A DNA stretch of 64,000 nt from Pseudomonas lurida (GTDB lineage: Bacteria; Pseudomonadota; Gammaproteobacteria; Pseudomonadales; Pseudomonadaceae), in the NCBI RefSeq assembly GCF_013522705.1, contig NZ_JAAMRE010000009.1, positions 93,583 through 157,582 on the forward strand, written 5' to 3'. Positions 19,875 through 28,648 of the stretch are shown here, piece after piece (positions within the stretch are counted from its first letter, which is position 1; each line of letters begins with the position of its first letter). The notes beneath the pieces were generated by a model, which did not search any database, had not been told where the DNA came from, and worked only from the letters and a program-made list of their open reading frames with translations. Position numbers and translations under genes: made by a program.

Positions 19875-19900
19875 GCGGGAGGAGCGTACCTCCTCCCACA
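19875..19900. repeat. REP-like hairpin after ispB
   Basis: GGGAGGA (19877-19883) pairs with TCCTCCC (19891-19897), loop GCGTACC, in the GTGGGAGG...CCTCCCACA style of fluorescens REP sequences. It may also end the ispB transcript. Confidence 0.7.
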
Positions 19901-19981
19901 TTTAGATTTCATTCAACCTGCAAGACCGTAAATCCCTATACAATGTGCGACTTTAGCCATCCTGACCTTTAAGGAGCGCAA

Positions 19982-20323
19982 GTGAGCACTTTGCCACCCT
20001 GCCCGAAATGCAATTCCGAATACACCTACGAAGACGGCACCCAACTGGTCTGCCCGGAATGCGCCCATGAATGGTCCGCTAACGGTGAGACCGAAGCGGC
20101 CGGCGATGAAACCGTGAAGAAAGACTCCGTGGGTAACGTGCTGCAGGACGGCGACACCATCACCGTGATCAAAGACCTCAAGGTCAAGGGCACCTCCCTG
20201 GTGGTGAAAGTCGGTACCAAGGTGAAAAACATCCGCCTGTGCGACGGCGACCACGATATCGATTGCAAGATCGACGGTATCGGCCCGATGAAACTCAAAT
20301 CCGAGTTCGTGCGCAAAGTCTGA
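19982..20323 (+). CDS. PhnA-family zinc-ribbon protein
   Basis: This 113-residue protein has a zinc ribbon formed by CPKC (Cys7, Cys10) and CPEC (Cys24, Cys27), followed by the PhnA C-terminal barrel [23 protein letters not shown] and [33 protein letters not shown]. Despite the name, the family is not required for phosphonate use in general and its role is unclear. The start is GTG 19982 with AAGGAG 6 bases upstream. No phosphonate genes are nearby. Confidence 0.93.
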   Translation: MSTLPPCPKCNSEYTYEDGTQLVCPECAHEWSANGETEAAGDETVKKDSVGNVLQDGDTITVIKDLKVKGTSLVVKVGTKVKNIRLCDGDHDIDCKIDGIGPMKLKSEFVRKV

Positions 20324-20439
20324 ATATGCTGCTTCCATCCCGCGCCCGTCGCGGGATGGCGTTTTGCCCTCTGCGTTGATCGAACGCAACACCCCTTCAG
20401 AAAAAACCAAAAACCGCCAATAGGCACTTGCTATTCAGC

Positions 20440-20459
20440 GAATAAGAATTATTCTCATT
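20440..20459. promoter_or_regulatory. Fur-box-like operator
   Basis: GAATAAGAATTATTCTCATT is a near-palindrome that closely resembles the Pseudomonas Fur consensus (AATGAGAATNATTCTCATT type). It is centred about 35 bases upstream of the small gene at 20484, a position that would block its promoter when iron is plentiful. Confidence 0.7.
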
Positions 20460-20483
20460 GAAACCCATCAAGGAGAATTGACC

Positions 20484-20741
20484 ATGACTTATTTGATAGA
20501 CGCCTGGCTGGATCGCCCACACCCTTACCTGCGAATCCTGCATCGGGAAACCGGCGAAGTCTGTGCAGTGCTTGAAGAAGAAGCATTGAGTGAACTGCAG
20601 GACCAGGGCGACCTGGACGTCAATGGCCTGAGTTCGAGCGAACCCGGTGTGCTGAAGGAGGTGGTGCGTAATTTGTTTCTGTTCTGCTATGCCCGAGCGT
20701 TGCGCCCGGCCACGGAAATCAATGGCAAGTTTCATCCATGA
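20484..20741 (+). CDS. small conserved hypothetical protein, probably iron-regulated
   Basis: An 85-residue soluble acidic protein (YLIDAWLDRPHPYLRILHRETGE, VCAVLEEEALSELQDQGDLD, VLKEVVRNLFLFCYARAL). I do not know its function. It resembles in size and position the P. aeruginosa hypothetical gene between ispB and fklB. AGGAG lies 8 bases before ATG 20484. The Fur-like box just upstream suggests induction in iron shortage. Two cysteines are present but no metal motif is clear. Confidence 0.82.
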   Translation: MTYLIDAWLDRPHPYLRILHRETGEVCAVLEEEALSELQDQGDLDVNGLSSSEPGVLKEVVRNLFLFCYARALRPATEINGKFHP

Positions 20742-20756
20742 GCCATGCTGAAGAAC

Positions 20757-20788
20757 CCTGTAGGAGCGGGCTGGCTCGCCCCTACAGG
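20757..20788. repeat. REP hairpin between convergent genes
   Basis: CCTGTAGGAGCG...CGCCCCTACAGG forms an almost perfect 32-base palindrome of the Pseudomonas TGTAGGAGCGGGCT type, between the 85-residue gene and fklB. It probably ends both transcripts. Confidence 0.85.
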
Positions 20789-20804
20789 TAATCAGCAGCA
20801 GGTC

Positions 20805-21422
20805 TTACAGAACGTCGAGCAGCTCGACGTCGAACACCAGAACGCTGTGTGGCGGGATGCTGCCAACGCCTTGAGCGCCGTAAGCCAACTCGCTCGGCAC
20901 GTACAGGCGCCATTTGCTGCCGGCATTCATCAGTTGCAGGGCTTCGGTCCAACCGGCGATCACGCCACCTACCGGGAATTCGGCTGGCTGGCCACGCTCG
21001 TAGGAGCTGTCGAACACAGTGCCGTCGATCAGGGTGCCGTGGTAGTGGGTACGCACCTGGTCTTCACGGGTCGGCTTGGCGCCGTCCCCCTGAGTCAGCA
21101 CTTCAAACTGCAGACCGGAAGCCAGGGTGGTGATGCCCTCGCGCTTGGCGTTTTCAGCCAGGAAAGCCAGGCCGGCACCGGCTGCGGCTTCAGCCTTGGC
21201 AGCGGCTTCGGCTTGCATGACTTCGCGGATCACCTTGAAGCTGGCGGCCATTTGTTCCTGGTCAACACGGCTTGGCTTGCCCGCAAAAGCGTCGGTCAGG
21301 CCGGCCAGGATCGCGTCCAGGCTCACGCCCGGCGGCGGGTTGTCGCGCAGTTGGTCGCCCAACTGACGGCCGATACCGTAGCTGACGCGGGTTTCGTCGG
21401 TGGACAGATTAACTTCGGACAT
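20805..21422 (-). CDS. fklB: FKBP-type peptidyl-prolyl isomerase (FklB/FKBP22-like)
   Basis: This 205-residue protein has an N-terminal helical dimerisation domain (TRVSYGIGRQLGDQLRDNPPPGVSLDAILAGLTDAFAG) and a C-terminal FKBP domain from about residue 100 (VRTHYHGTLIDGTVFDSSYERGQPAEFPVGGVIAGWTEALQLM, YVPSELAYGAQGVGSIPPHSVLVFDVELL). It lacks a signal peptide, so it is cytoplasmic. ATG 21422 (MSEVNL) is chosen; the longer frame upstream lies in the intergenic region. Confidence 0.95.
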   Translation of the reverse strand: MSEVNLSTDETRVSYGIGRQLGDQLRDNPPPGVSLDAILAGLTDAFAGKPSRVDQEQMAASFKVIREVMQAEAAAKAEAAAGAGLAFLAENAKREGITTLASGLQFEVLTQGDGAKPTREDQVRTHYHGTLIDGTVFDSSYERGQPAEFPVGGVIAGWTEALQLMNAGSKWRLYVPSELAYGAQGVGSIPPHSVLVFDVELLDVL

Positions 21423-21694
21423 GAATAGGCTCCGCTGTAGGACGGTACTGAAAACACTGTCTCCCGCACCGCCCAAAACTAAAAGGGCCCGCAGACTAGC
21501 ACAGAATATGTGCCCCCGATGAGCCTTCGCGGAGTACCGATATGGCGCCGCAGGTCGCTGTACAAGAGTGTGCGCCGGGGTTTTACGAATAAACGTTTCA
21601 GATTCTCGTCTGCCTGCCGATACAGGTCTACTCACCTTGGCTGGCTCAAACAACAACACCGTCCAGCAGACAAATCACTTTTGCGGAGCATTCG

Positions 21695-23614
21695 ATGAAC
21701 AGCTGGTTCGGTAACATCAGCGTCAACCTCAAACTCGGCCTGGGCTTCGGCCTGGTGCTGGTCCTCACCTCGATCCTGGCCCTCACCGGCTGGACCAGCC
21801 TCGGCAGCCTGATCGATCGCAGTAACTGGATGAGCGATATCACCCAGCTCAACGCGTCGCTGACCAAACTGCGCATCGTGCGTTTGCAGTACATGCTGGC
21901 CAACGGCGACGAAGCCGTGGCGCAGAACGTACAGACCAGCCTGGATGCGTTCGCCGCACAACAGCAGAAGCTGCTGGACAGTTTCAAGAGCCCGGAAAAC
22001 GTCAAGCTGCTGACCGACCAGAAGGCCGTGATCACCGCCTATCAGCAGTCCCTGAACAAAATGCGTGAGGCTTACCGCAACGGCAACGCGTCGCGCCAGG
22101 TCATGGGTGACAAGGCTGACATCGCCAACGCTCAGATCGAGGCCCTGGACACCAGTGTGCAGCAGATGCCGGACAGCCCGGAACGCTTCACACAGTTCCA
22201 GGCATTGACCAATGCCAAGCAGGAATTCCAGTTGGCCCGCTACGAAGTGCGTGGCTACACCAACAACGTCAACCCTGACACCGAAGCCCGCGCCGCGGCA
22301 CAAATCGAGAAAGCCATCAACGGCTTGAAAGGTTTGAACGCCGTGTTCAGCAGCAGCCAGCAAAGCGCACTGACCGCGCTTGAAACCGCCCTGAATGCCT
22401 ATCGCAACGCCGTGCAGAACTATAAGGCTGCCAACGCCAACATCGTCGCCGCCCGGGCCGAGATGACCACCCAGGGAGCCGATATCGTCACCATCAGTGA
22501 CAAGCTCTACGATATTCAGCTTGACCGCCGCGACGCCGAAAGCGCCCAGGCCCGTAGCCTGCAGTTGATCAGCACCTTGCTGGCACTGCTGGTCGGCATC
22601 ATCGCCGCGCTGGTGATTACCCGCCAGATCACCCGTCCGATCCAGGACACCCTGGCCGTGGTGGAGCGCATTGCCTCCGGCGATCTGAGCCACAACATTC
22701 AGGTCACCCGCCGCGACGAGTTGGGCGTGCTGCAACAAGGCATCCAGCGCATGGGCACCACTTTGCGCGAACTGATCAGCGGGATTCGTGATGGCGTGAC
22801 TCAAATCGCCAGCGCCGCCGAAGAGTTGTCGGCCGTGACCGAGCAGACCAGCGCCGGCGTGAACAGCCAGAAAATCGAAACCGACCAGGTCGCCACCGCG
22901 ATGCATGAAATGACCGCCACCGTGCAGGAAGTGGCGCGCAATGCCGAGCAGGCTTCCCAGGCTGCGTCCGACGCCGATGGCCAGGCCCGTGAAGGCGACA
23001 AGGTGGTGGCCGAGGCCATCGCTCAGATCGAGCGGCTCGCCGCTGAAGTGGCGCGCTCCACCGACGCCATGACGCATCTGCAGCAAGAGAGCAACAAGAT
23101 CGGCAGCGTGATGGATGTGATCAAGGCCGTGGCCGAACAGACCAACCTGCTGGCTCTCAACGCAGCGATCGAAGCGGCACGTGCCGGTGAAGCCGGCCGT
23201 GGCTTTGCCGTCGTGGCGGACGAAGTGCGCGGCCTGGCCCAGCGCACGCAGAAATCCACCGAAGAAATCGAAGGCCTGGTCGCCGGCTTGCAGAACGGCA
23301 CCCAGCAAGTGGCCAACGTGATGAACAACAGCCGCAGCCTCACCGACAGCAGCGTGGAACTGACCCGCAAGGCCGGCGTGTCGCTGGAGAACATCACCCG
23401 GACGGTGTCCAACATCCAGTCGATGAACCAGCAGATCGCCGCTGCCGCCGAAGAGCAGAGCGCCGTGGCCGAAGAGATCAGCCGCAGCATCGTCAACGTG
23501 CGCGACGTGTCGGAACAGACCGCCAGCGCCAGTGAAGAGACCGCCAAATCCAGCGTGGAACTGGCCCGACTGGGCAGCCAGTTGCAGCAGATGGTAAGCC
23601 ACTTCCGGGTGTAG
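21695..23614 (+). CDS. methyl-accepting chemotaxis protein with HBM-type ligand domain
   Basis: A 639-residue chemoreceptor with TM1 at about 12-32, a purely helical periplasmic domain of about 250 residues, TM2 at about 290-309, HAMP, then the cytoplasmic hairpin with tip [32 protein letters not shown]. The long helical sensor ([37 protein letters not shown]) fits the helical bimodular class represented by P. putida McpS, which binds organic acids, but ligand residues cannot be assigned here. It has no neighbours in common transcription and is followed by a strong terminator. Confidence 0.92.
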   Translation: MNSWFGNISVNLKLGLGFGLVLVLTSILALTGWTSLGSLIDRSNWMSDITQLNASLTKLRIVRLQYMLANGDEAVAQNVQTSLDAFAAQQQKLLDSFKSPENVKLLTDQKAVITAYQQSLNKMREAYRNGNASRQVMGDKADIANAQIEALDTSVQQMPDSPERFTQFQALTNAKQEFQLARYEVRGYTNNVNPDTEARAAAQIEKAINGLKGLNAVFSSSQQSALTALETALNAYRNAVQNYKAANANIVAARAEMTTQGADIVTISDKLYDIQLDRRDAESAQARSLQLISTLLALLVGIIAALVITRQITRPIQDTLAVVERIASGDLSHNIQVTRRDELGVLQQGIQRMGTTLRELISGIRDGVTQIASAAEELSAVTEQTSAGVNSQKIETDQVATAMHEMTATVQEVARNAEQASQAASDADGQAREGDKVVAEAIAQIERLAAEVARSTDAMTHLQQESNKIGSVMDVIKAVAEQTNLLALNAAIEAARAGEAGRGFAVVADEVRGLAQRTQKSTEEIEGLVAGLQNGTQQVANVMNNSRSLTDSSVELTRKAGVSLENITRTVSNIQSMNQQIAAAAEEQSAVAEEISRSIVNVRDVSEQTASASEETAKSSVELARLGSQLQQMVSHFRV

Positions 23615-23624
23615 GAAAGCAAAA

Positions 23625-23660
23625 AGCCGCCTCGGCATACACCGAGGCGGCTCCGCTTTT
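23625..23660 (+). terminator. rho-independent terminator of the chemoreceptor gene
   Basis: An 11-bp perfect stem AGCCGCCTCGG/CCGAGGCGGCT (23625-23635 with 23642-23652) followed by CCGCTTTT, just after the stop at 23614. Confidence 0.92.
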
Positions 23661-23864
23661 CAGACCTTAGCGGTCATCGAAGCTGTCCCAAATCGGCAGT
23701 CAAAACCAACCGATTCATTGCAAAATTTTGCCGCCGTTTTTGTACATAAACAAACCAGGCCGAGCGTGGTCAGGCCTTGCACGAAAGGATAGTCGCCATT
23801 AATATCGGCAGGGTGGGTCAGCGCTTTCAGTGAGCTCGCAATCCCAGCCACTAACTGGGATCGC
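23661..23864. other. gene-poor gap between chemoreceptor and VOC gene
   Basis: The gap between the chemoreceptor stop (23614) and the VOC gene stop (23915) is about 300 bases. It holds the chemoreceptor terminator, an 8-bp-class hairpin ATCCCAG/CTGGGAT at 23841-23861, and a bidirectional terminator. A 74-residue minus frame here starts with TTG inside the terminator and is not convincing. Confidence 0.6.
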
Positions 23865-23895
23865 AAAAAAACCGTCTTAACCAAGACGGTTTTTT
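23865..23895. terminator. bidirectional terminator downstream of the VOC gene
   Basis: A-tract ACCGTCTT pairs with AAGACGGT T-tract around a 4-base loop. It functions for the minus-strand VOC gene and could also stop plus-strand read-through. Confidence 0.9.
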
Positions 23896-23914
23896 ATTGC
23901 CCGCGATTTACCGC

Positions 23915-24283
23915 TCAGCCCTCGCCCTCCTCCACAAACACCAGCCGATTCCCGAACGGATCCTTGATGCTCATCTCCCGCGAGCCCCACGGAGTTTCCT
24001 CAACGTCCGGCTTGGCGTAACGATAATCCTTGGCCAGCAATTGCCGTTGGTACCCGTCCACGCCTTGCGCCTGAATGCGCACGGCGGCGCCCGGCGACGC
24101 ATCGCCATGGTGCTCGGACAAATGCAGCACGCACTCGCCCAAAGACACCTGCAGGTACACCGGATAATTGGCCTCGAAACGGTGCTGCCAATCCACCTTG
24201 AAACCCAGGAAGTCGACGTAGAATTCCAAGGCTTTGGCTTCGTCGAAAATTCGCAGGATGGGGGTGACTTTTCCTAAGTGCAT
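23915..24283 (-). CDS. VOC-superfamily (glyoxalase / bleomycin-resistance-like) protein
   Basis: This 122-residue single VOC protein reads KVTPILRIFDEAKALEFYVDFLGFKVDW at the start and EMSIKDPFGNRLVFVEE at the end, with HLSEHHGD carrying candidate metal-ligand histidines. Family members include glyoxalase I, fosfomycin and bleomycin resistance proteins and dioxygenases; this sequence resembles the bleomycin-binding-like group without clear function. ATG 24283 is preferred over a longer frame because GGAG precedes it. It ends in a terminator and is 29 bases from the aminoacylase gene on the same strand. Confidence 0.82.
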   Translation of the reverse strand: MHLGKVTPILRIFDEAKALEFYVDFLGFKVDWQHRFEANYPVYLQVSLGECVLHLSEHHGDASPGAAVRIQAQGVDGYQRQLLAKDYRYAKPDVEETPWGSREMSIKDPFGNRLVFVEEGEG

Positions 24284-24312
24284 GGCGATCGCTCCGTGTG
24301 TGAAGGCGCCCA

Positions 24313-25776
24313 CTATAAAGACCAAAACCCACCGCGCAAATCCCCGCTGCGCGCCAGGAAGCGGCCCGGCCGTTCACCGTTGGCGTGCCCATTGTGGTAG
24401 CTCAACACACCGTTGACCCATACCCCCTCGATGCCTTCCGCCGCCCGCTGCGGTGCCTTGAAGTCTGCGACGTCACGCACTCGCAAGGGGTCGAACAACA
24501 CCAGATCGGCCCAGTGCCCTTCACGGATTTCACCGCGCTCCGACAAGCCAAACCGCGCCGCCGACAAGCCGGTCATTTTGTGCACCGCCGTGTGCAGCGG
24601 GAACAACCCCACATCCCGGCTGAAATGTCCTAGCACCCGTGGGAACGCGCCCCACAGGCGCGGGTGCGGGAACGGGTCTTCCGGCAACCCGTCGGAGCCC
24701 ACCATCGACAACGGATGCGCAAGGATGCGCCGCACATCCGCCTCGTCCATGCCGTAGTACACCGCCCCCGCCGGTTGCAGGCGACGGGCCGCGTCGAGCA
24801 GGGAAACGTCCCACTCGGCCGCAATGTCTTGCAAGTCGCGCCCGCCCATGGAGGGGTACGGCGTCGACCAGGTGATGGTGATGGGGAAGGCATCGGTGAC
24901 TTGCTTGAGGTCCAGCGTCGAGGAACTGGCCGCATAGGGGTAGCAATCACAACCCACCGGGTGGGTTTTCGCGGCCAGTTCCAAGGACGCCAGCAACTGC
25001 GGACTACGCCCCCAGTTACCCGCGCCGGCACATTTGAGGTGGGAAATGATCACCGGCGCCTGGGCATGCCGGCCGATCAGGAACGCTTCGTCCATGGCCT
25101 CCAGCACCGGCTCGAATTCGCTGCGCAAATGGGTGGTGTACACCGCGCCGAAAGCGGTCAGCTCTTCGCTCAGTTGCAGCACTTCATCGGTCTCGGCGTT
25201 GAACGCACTGGCGTAGGCCAAACCGGTGGACAAACCCAGGGCGCCCGCCTCAAGGCTTTCCTTCAACTGCGCGCGCATGGCCGTTATTTCTGCCTGGGTG
25301 GCCGTGCGGTAGAGGTCGTCCAAGTGGTTGCTGCGCAGCGCCGTATGGCCGATCAACGCAGCAACGTTGACCGCCGGGTGGGCGTTTTCCACCGCTTGGC
25401 GGTAGTCGGCAAAGCGCGGGTAGGCAAAGGCATCACGCCGCCCCAGCAGGTTCATCGGGTCCGGCGGATCGCCACGCAGGCTGACCGGCGCCGCGCTGAT
25501 ACCGCAGTTGCCGACGATCACCGTGGTCACGCCCTGACTGAGTTTGGGCAGCATCTGCGGCTGGCGGATCACCACTGTGTCGTCGTGGGTGTGCACGTCG
25601 ATAAAGCCTGGCGCCAGCACCCGGCCACTGGCCTCGATTGTTTGCGCGGCCGAGCCGCTAGACAGCTCGCCGATGGCCTCGATACGCCCCGCGCGCACGC
25701 CTACATCGGCGACATATCCCGGGGTGTTGCTGCCATCGATAATCAGCGCCTGGCGGATCAACGTGTCGTACTTCAT
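24313..25776 (-). CDS. D-aminoacylase (N-acyl-D-amino-acid deacylase)
   Basis: This 487-residue amidohydrolase-fold enzyme has the metal pair His62 and His64 in DVHTHDD, Cys91 in VGNCGIS (a metal ligand in D-aminoacylases), a late SDGLP Asp, and the family signature HPRLWGAFPRVLG. It releases D-amino acids from N-acyl-D-amino acids. Substrate range cannot be read. The start is ATG 25776 with GGAG 6 bases upstream, one base after the stop of the RpiR-type regulator, so the genes are translationally coupled. It is the last gene of a regulator/permease/aminoacylase operon. Confidence 0.92.
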   Translation of the reverse strand: MKYDTLIRQALIIDGSNTPGYVADVGVRAGRIEAIGELSSGSAAQTIEASGRVLAPGFIDVHTHDDTVVIRQPQMLPKLSQGVTTVIVGNCGISAAPVSLRGDPPDPMNLLGRRDAFAYPRFADYRQAVENAHPAVNVAALIGHTALRSNHLDDLYRTATQAEITAMRAQLKESLEAGALGLSTGLAYASAFNAETDEVLQLSEELTAFGAVYTTHLRSEFEPVLEAMDEAFLIGRHAQAPVIISHLKCAGAGNWGRSPQLLASLELAAKTHPVGCDCYPYAASSSTLDLKQVTDAFPITITWSTPYPSMGGRDLQDIAAEWDVSLLDAARRLQPAGAVYYGMDEADVRRILAHPLSMVGSDGLPEDPFPHPRLWGAFPRVLGHFSRDVGLFPLHTAVHKMTGLSAARFGLSERGEIREGHWADLVLFDPLRVRDVADFKAPQRAAEGIEGVWVNGVLSYHNGHANGERPGRFLARSGDLRGGFWSL

Positions 25777-25777
25777 T

Positions 25778-26638
25778 TCAATCTCCGAGCGGCAAGGCAT
25801 CGGGGCCGCCGCGGTAGTCGTCCAGGGCCAGCTTGATGCGGCGCAGGCGTTCCTGATTATCGTCCGGCATGGCCAGCGCCAGCTCGGTGGCGAGCAGGTC
25901 GATGGCCAGCAGCATGCCGTAGCGCGCCGCCGTGGGTTTGTAGATAAAACTGGTTTCGGCCGGTTGCAGCGGTAGCACCACGTCGGCCAGGCGCGCCAAC
26001 GGTGAGTCGGCGAGCGTGAGGGCGATAACGCGTGCGTCGTAGTTGCGCGCCAGTTCCACCACGTCGAGCAACTCGGGCGTCAGGCCGGTCAGCGAGCAGA
26101 CGATCAGCACGTGCTGCGGGCCCAGCGTGGCGGCGGTGACGCGCATCATCAGTGGGTCATGGCAAGCGGCAATCGGATAGCCCAGGCGCACCAGGCGCAC
26201 TTGCAACTCATCGCTGCACAGGCTGGACGGGCCGCCCATGCCGAACGCATGCACCATGCGCGCCTTGCTCAACAGGCCGACCGCGTCGGCGAAACTTGCC
26301 TGATCGAAGCCCGCCAGGTGCTGGCGCAGCGTGGCTTCGATATCCCCCAGGATCTGCCGGTGAAACGCCGACTGCTCGGGTGTGCCCACCGGGTCCAGGA
26401 AGCGGCTGCCGACGCCGCTGGCCTGGGCCAGTTGCAGGCGCAGATCGCGCAAGTCGCGGCAACCGACACTGCGGGCAAAACGTGACAAGGTCGCAGTGCT
26501 GACCTCGGCGCGCTGGGACAGTGCCTCCAGACTGGCCGACGCGGCAAAGCCTACGTCGTCCAGCATCAGCCGGGCGATGCGCCCTTCGCCGGCACTGAAG
26601 GACGCCTGGCGGGCGCGGATCTGGTAGAGGATGTCCAT
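25778..26638 (-). CDS. RpiR/MurR-family transcriptional regulator
   Basis: This 286-residue regulator has an N-terminal HTH (GEGRIARLMLDDVGFAASASLEALSQRAEVSTATLSRFARSVGC, about residues 15-65) and a C-terminal SIS domain (MVHAFGMGGPSSLCSDELQVRLVRLG, LIVCSLTGLTPELLDVVELARNYDARVIALT). SIS domains of this family bind phosphosugars or related small molecules. Here the context points to a ligand linked to D-amino-acid derivatives. It lies 12 bases downstream of the GntP permease and one base before the aminoacylase start. Confidence 0.9.
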   Translation of the reverse strand: MDILYQIRARQASFSAGEGRIARLMLDDVGFAASASLEALSQRAEVSTATLSRFARSVGCRDLRDLRLQLAQASGVGSRFLDPVGTPEQSAFHRQILGDIEATLRQHLAGFDQASFADAVGLLSKARMVHAFGMGGPSSLCSDELQVRLVRLGYPIAACHDPLMMRVTAATLGPQHVLIVCSLTGLTPELLDVVELARNYDARVIALTLADSPLARLADVVLPLQPAETSFIYKPTAARYGMLLAIDLLATELALAMPDDNQERLRRIKLALDDYRGGPDALPLGD

Positions 26639-26650
26639 AAGGGCTCCGGG

Positions 26651-28000
26651 TCAAAGCAGGCAGGACAGACCATAGGTCAGACCGAAGGCAACCACGGAAA
26701 TCAGGGTTTCCAGCACGGTCCAGGTCTTGAAGGTCTGGATCACTGTCATATTGAAGTATTCCTTGATCAGCCAGAAGCCGCCGTCGTTGACGTGGGAAAA
26801 GATCACCGAGCCCGCACCGGTGGCCAGCACCAGCAATTCCGGATGTGGATAGCCCAGGCCCAGGGCCACCGGCGCCACCACACCGGAGGCAGTGGTCATG
26901 GCCACCGTGGCCGAGCCGGTAGCGATGCGCATCAGTGCGGCGAACAACCAGCCCATCACCAGCGGCGACAGGTGGAAGGCATGGGCCAGCCCCAGAATCT
27001 CGTTGGTCACGCCGGCATCCACCAGGATGCGATTCAAACCGCCACCCGCCCCCACCAGCAGCGTGATGCTGGCAGTCGGCGCCAGGCATTCGTTGGTAAA
27101 TCTGAGGATCGATTCGCGGTTGAAGCCTTGAGCCAGGCCCAGGGTCCAGAAACTGACCAGCGTCGCCACCAGCAGCGCAATCACCGAGTTGCCGATAAAT
27201 AACAGGAACTGGTTGAACCCCGTGCCCGGCGTGGACAGCACATTGGCCCAGCCGCCGATCATCATCAGCACCACTGGCAACAGAATGGTGGCCATGGTCA
27301 GGGCAAAACTCGGGAGACGGCTACGCGGCTCGCGCTCGATAAACTGGCGCTCCAGCGGGTTTTCCGCCGGCAGGTGAATACGCGGCACGATGTATTTGGC
27401 GTAGACGGGGCCGGCGATAATTGCCGTCGGAATGCCGATCAGAATCGCATACAGCACGGTCTGCCCCACCGACGCGTTGTACGCCAGCACCGCCATCATC
27501 GCCGCCGGGTGCGGCGGCACCAGCGCATGCACCACCGACAAGCCGGCGACCATCGGTAAACCGACCATCAGGATCGACACCCCCACGCGCCGCGCCACGG
27601 TAAACGCGATGGGCACCAGCAACACAAAGCCCACCTCGAAAAACAGCGGCAGCCCCACCAGAAAGGCAATGCACACCATGGCCCAGTGCGCATTGCGCTC
27701 GCCGAAGCGATGGATCAAGGTGCGCGCCACCTGCTCGGCACCGCCGGACTCGGCCATCATTTTGCCGAGCATGGTGCCCAGCGCCACCACCAGGGCGATG
27801 TGTCCCAGGGTCTTGCCGACGCCCGCCTCGTAGGAGCCCATGATGGTGTCGGCCGGCATCCCGGCCAACAGCGCCAGGCCGATAGACACCAGGGTGATGA
27901 CGATAAACGGGTTGAGTCGGTAACGTGCAATCAGCACGATCAATGCAATGATGGCGATGGCAGCGTATGCCAACAGCCCAAAGCCCGGTGATGCGGCCAT
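26651..28000 (-). CDS. GntP/gluconate:H+ symporter-family permease
   Basis: A 449-residue polytopic protein with roughly 12-14 hydrophobic segments. The GntP signature is visible in VGLPLFFEVGFVLLVPIAF, VPPHPAAMMAVLAYNASVGQT and GSVIFSHVNDGGFWLIKEYFNM. The family imports gluconate and other small organic acids. Linked to a D-aminoacylase, it more likely carries a D-amino acid or an N-acyl derivative. ATG 28000 has GAGGAG 6 bases upstream and heads the three-gene operon. Confidence 0.9.
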   Translation of the reverse strand: MAASPGFGLLAYAAIAIIALIVLIARYRLNPFIVITLVSIGLALLAGMPADTIMGSYEAGVGKTLGHIALVVALGTMLGKMMAESGGAEQVARTLIHRFGERNAHWAMVCIAFLVGLPLFFEVGFVLLVPIAFTVARRVGVSILMVGLPMVAGLSVVHALVPPHPAAMMAVLAYNASVGQTVLYAILIGIPTAIIAGPVYAKYIVPRIHLPAENPLERQFIEREPRSRLPSFALTMATILLPVVLMMIGGWANVLSTPGTGFNQFLLFIGNSVIALLVATLVSFWTLGLAQGFNRESILRFTNECLAPTASITLLVGAGGGLNRILVDAGVTNEILGLAHAFHLSPLVMGWLFAALMRIATGSATVAMTTASGVVAPVALGLGYPHPELLVLATGAGSVIFSHVNDGGFWLIKEYFNMTVIQTFKTWTVLETLISVVAFGLTYGLSCLL

Positions 28001-28245
28001 GCGGTACTCCTCGGAAAGGGTCACGTCGAATTGGTTGTGAAATTCATAAATCATTTCCCCACGGGATTTTCAAACTGCATGAAAGTAACTTTCGTCCACG
28101 GATAAGCGCTGTCGCCGTCGGACATGTTCGGCGCCATCGGATGAAAATCAGGAAGGTGTTCTTACATGAGGATCGGACGCTGGCGGAAACTCAGACCGCG
28201 CCGCTGGGTCTTAGAATGCGCACCCACTCACGCTCAGGAAAATCG

Positions 28246-28629
28246 ATGATGACTCGTAGCTCTTTCGCCGCCGCCGCCGTGCTTCTGGCCTTGTGCGGCC
28301 ACGCAACGGCCGCCGATAACGCCGCGCTGACAAAGTGCATGGACAGCGCCAACACCACGCTCGACATGGTCACCTGCAACACCAAGGAGGCCAAGGTTCA
28401 GGACGATCGCCTGAACCGCGCCTACAAAACCGCCCTCGCCGCCCAGGAAGGCCCACGTAAACAGCAGCTGCAGGACGTGCAGCGCCTGTGGATAAAGTAT
28501 CGCGACGCCAATTGCGCCTTTGCCGGCTCGGCGACCGGTGGTTCCATCGATCGGGTCAACGGCTCCGGCTGCGTGCTGGACATGACCCAGACCCGCGCCC
28601 AGGAACTCGAAGACCTGATGGGGCCATAG
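28246..28629 (+). CDS. lysozyme-inhibitor LprI-like (DUF1311) exported protein
   Basis: This 127-residue protein has a signal peptide (SFAAAAVLLALCGHATA) and a DUF1311 body: KCMDSANTTLDMVTCNTKEAKVQDDRLNRAYKTAL, QRLWIKYRDANCAF and GCVLDMTQTRAQELE. Four cysteines in the mature part suggest two disulfides, as expected for a periplasmic protein. LprI of Mycobacterium inhibits lysozyme; the role in Pseudomonas is not known. ATG 28246 is preceded by AGGA. Confidence 0.85.
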   Translation: MMTRSSFAAAAVLLALCGHATAADNAALTKCMDSANTTLDMVTCNTKEAKVQDDRLNRAYKTALAAQEGPRKQQLQDVQRLWIKYRDANCAFAGSATGGSIDRVNGSGCVLDMTQTRAQELEDLMGP

Positions 28630-28648
28630 CTCTTCGCTCTGGGCGGAG

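Noticed and set aside
21632..23638. 668-residue open frame on the minus strand opposite the chemoreceptor
   Set aside because: It is an antisense shadow caused by GC-rich codon use; composition is His/Gly/Ala-rich with no domain, while the plus frame is a full chemoreceptor.
23660..23884. 74-residue minus-strand ORF near the chemoreceptor terminator
   Set aside because: It needs a TTG start inside a terminator stem, has no Shine-Dalgarno and no recognisable family.
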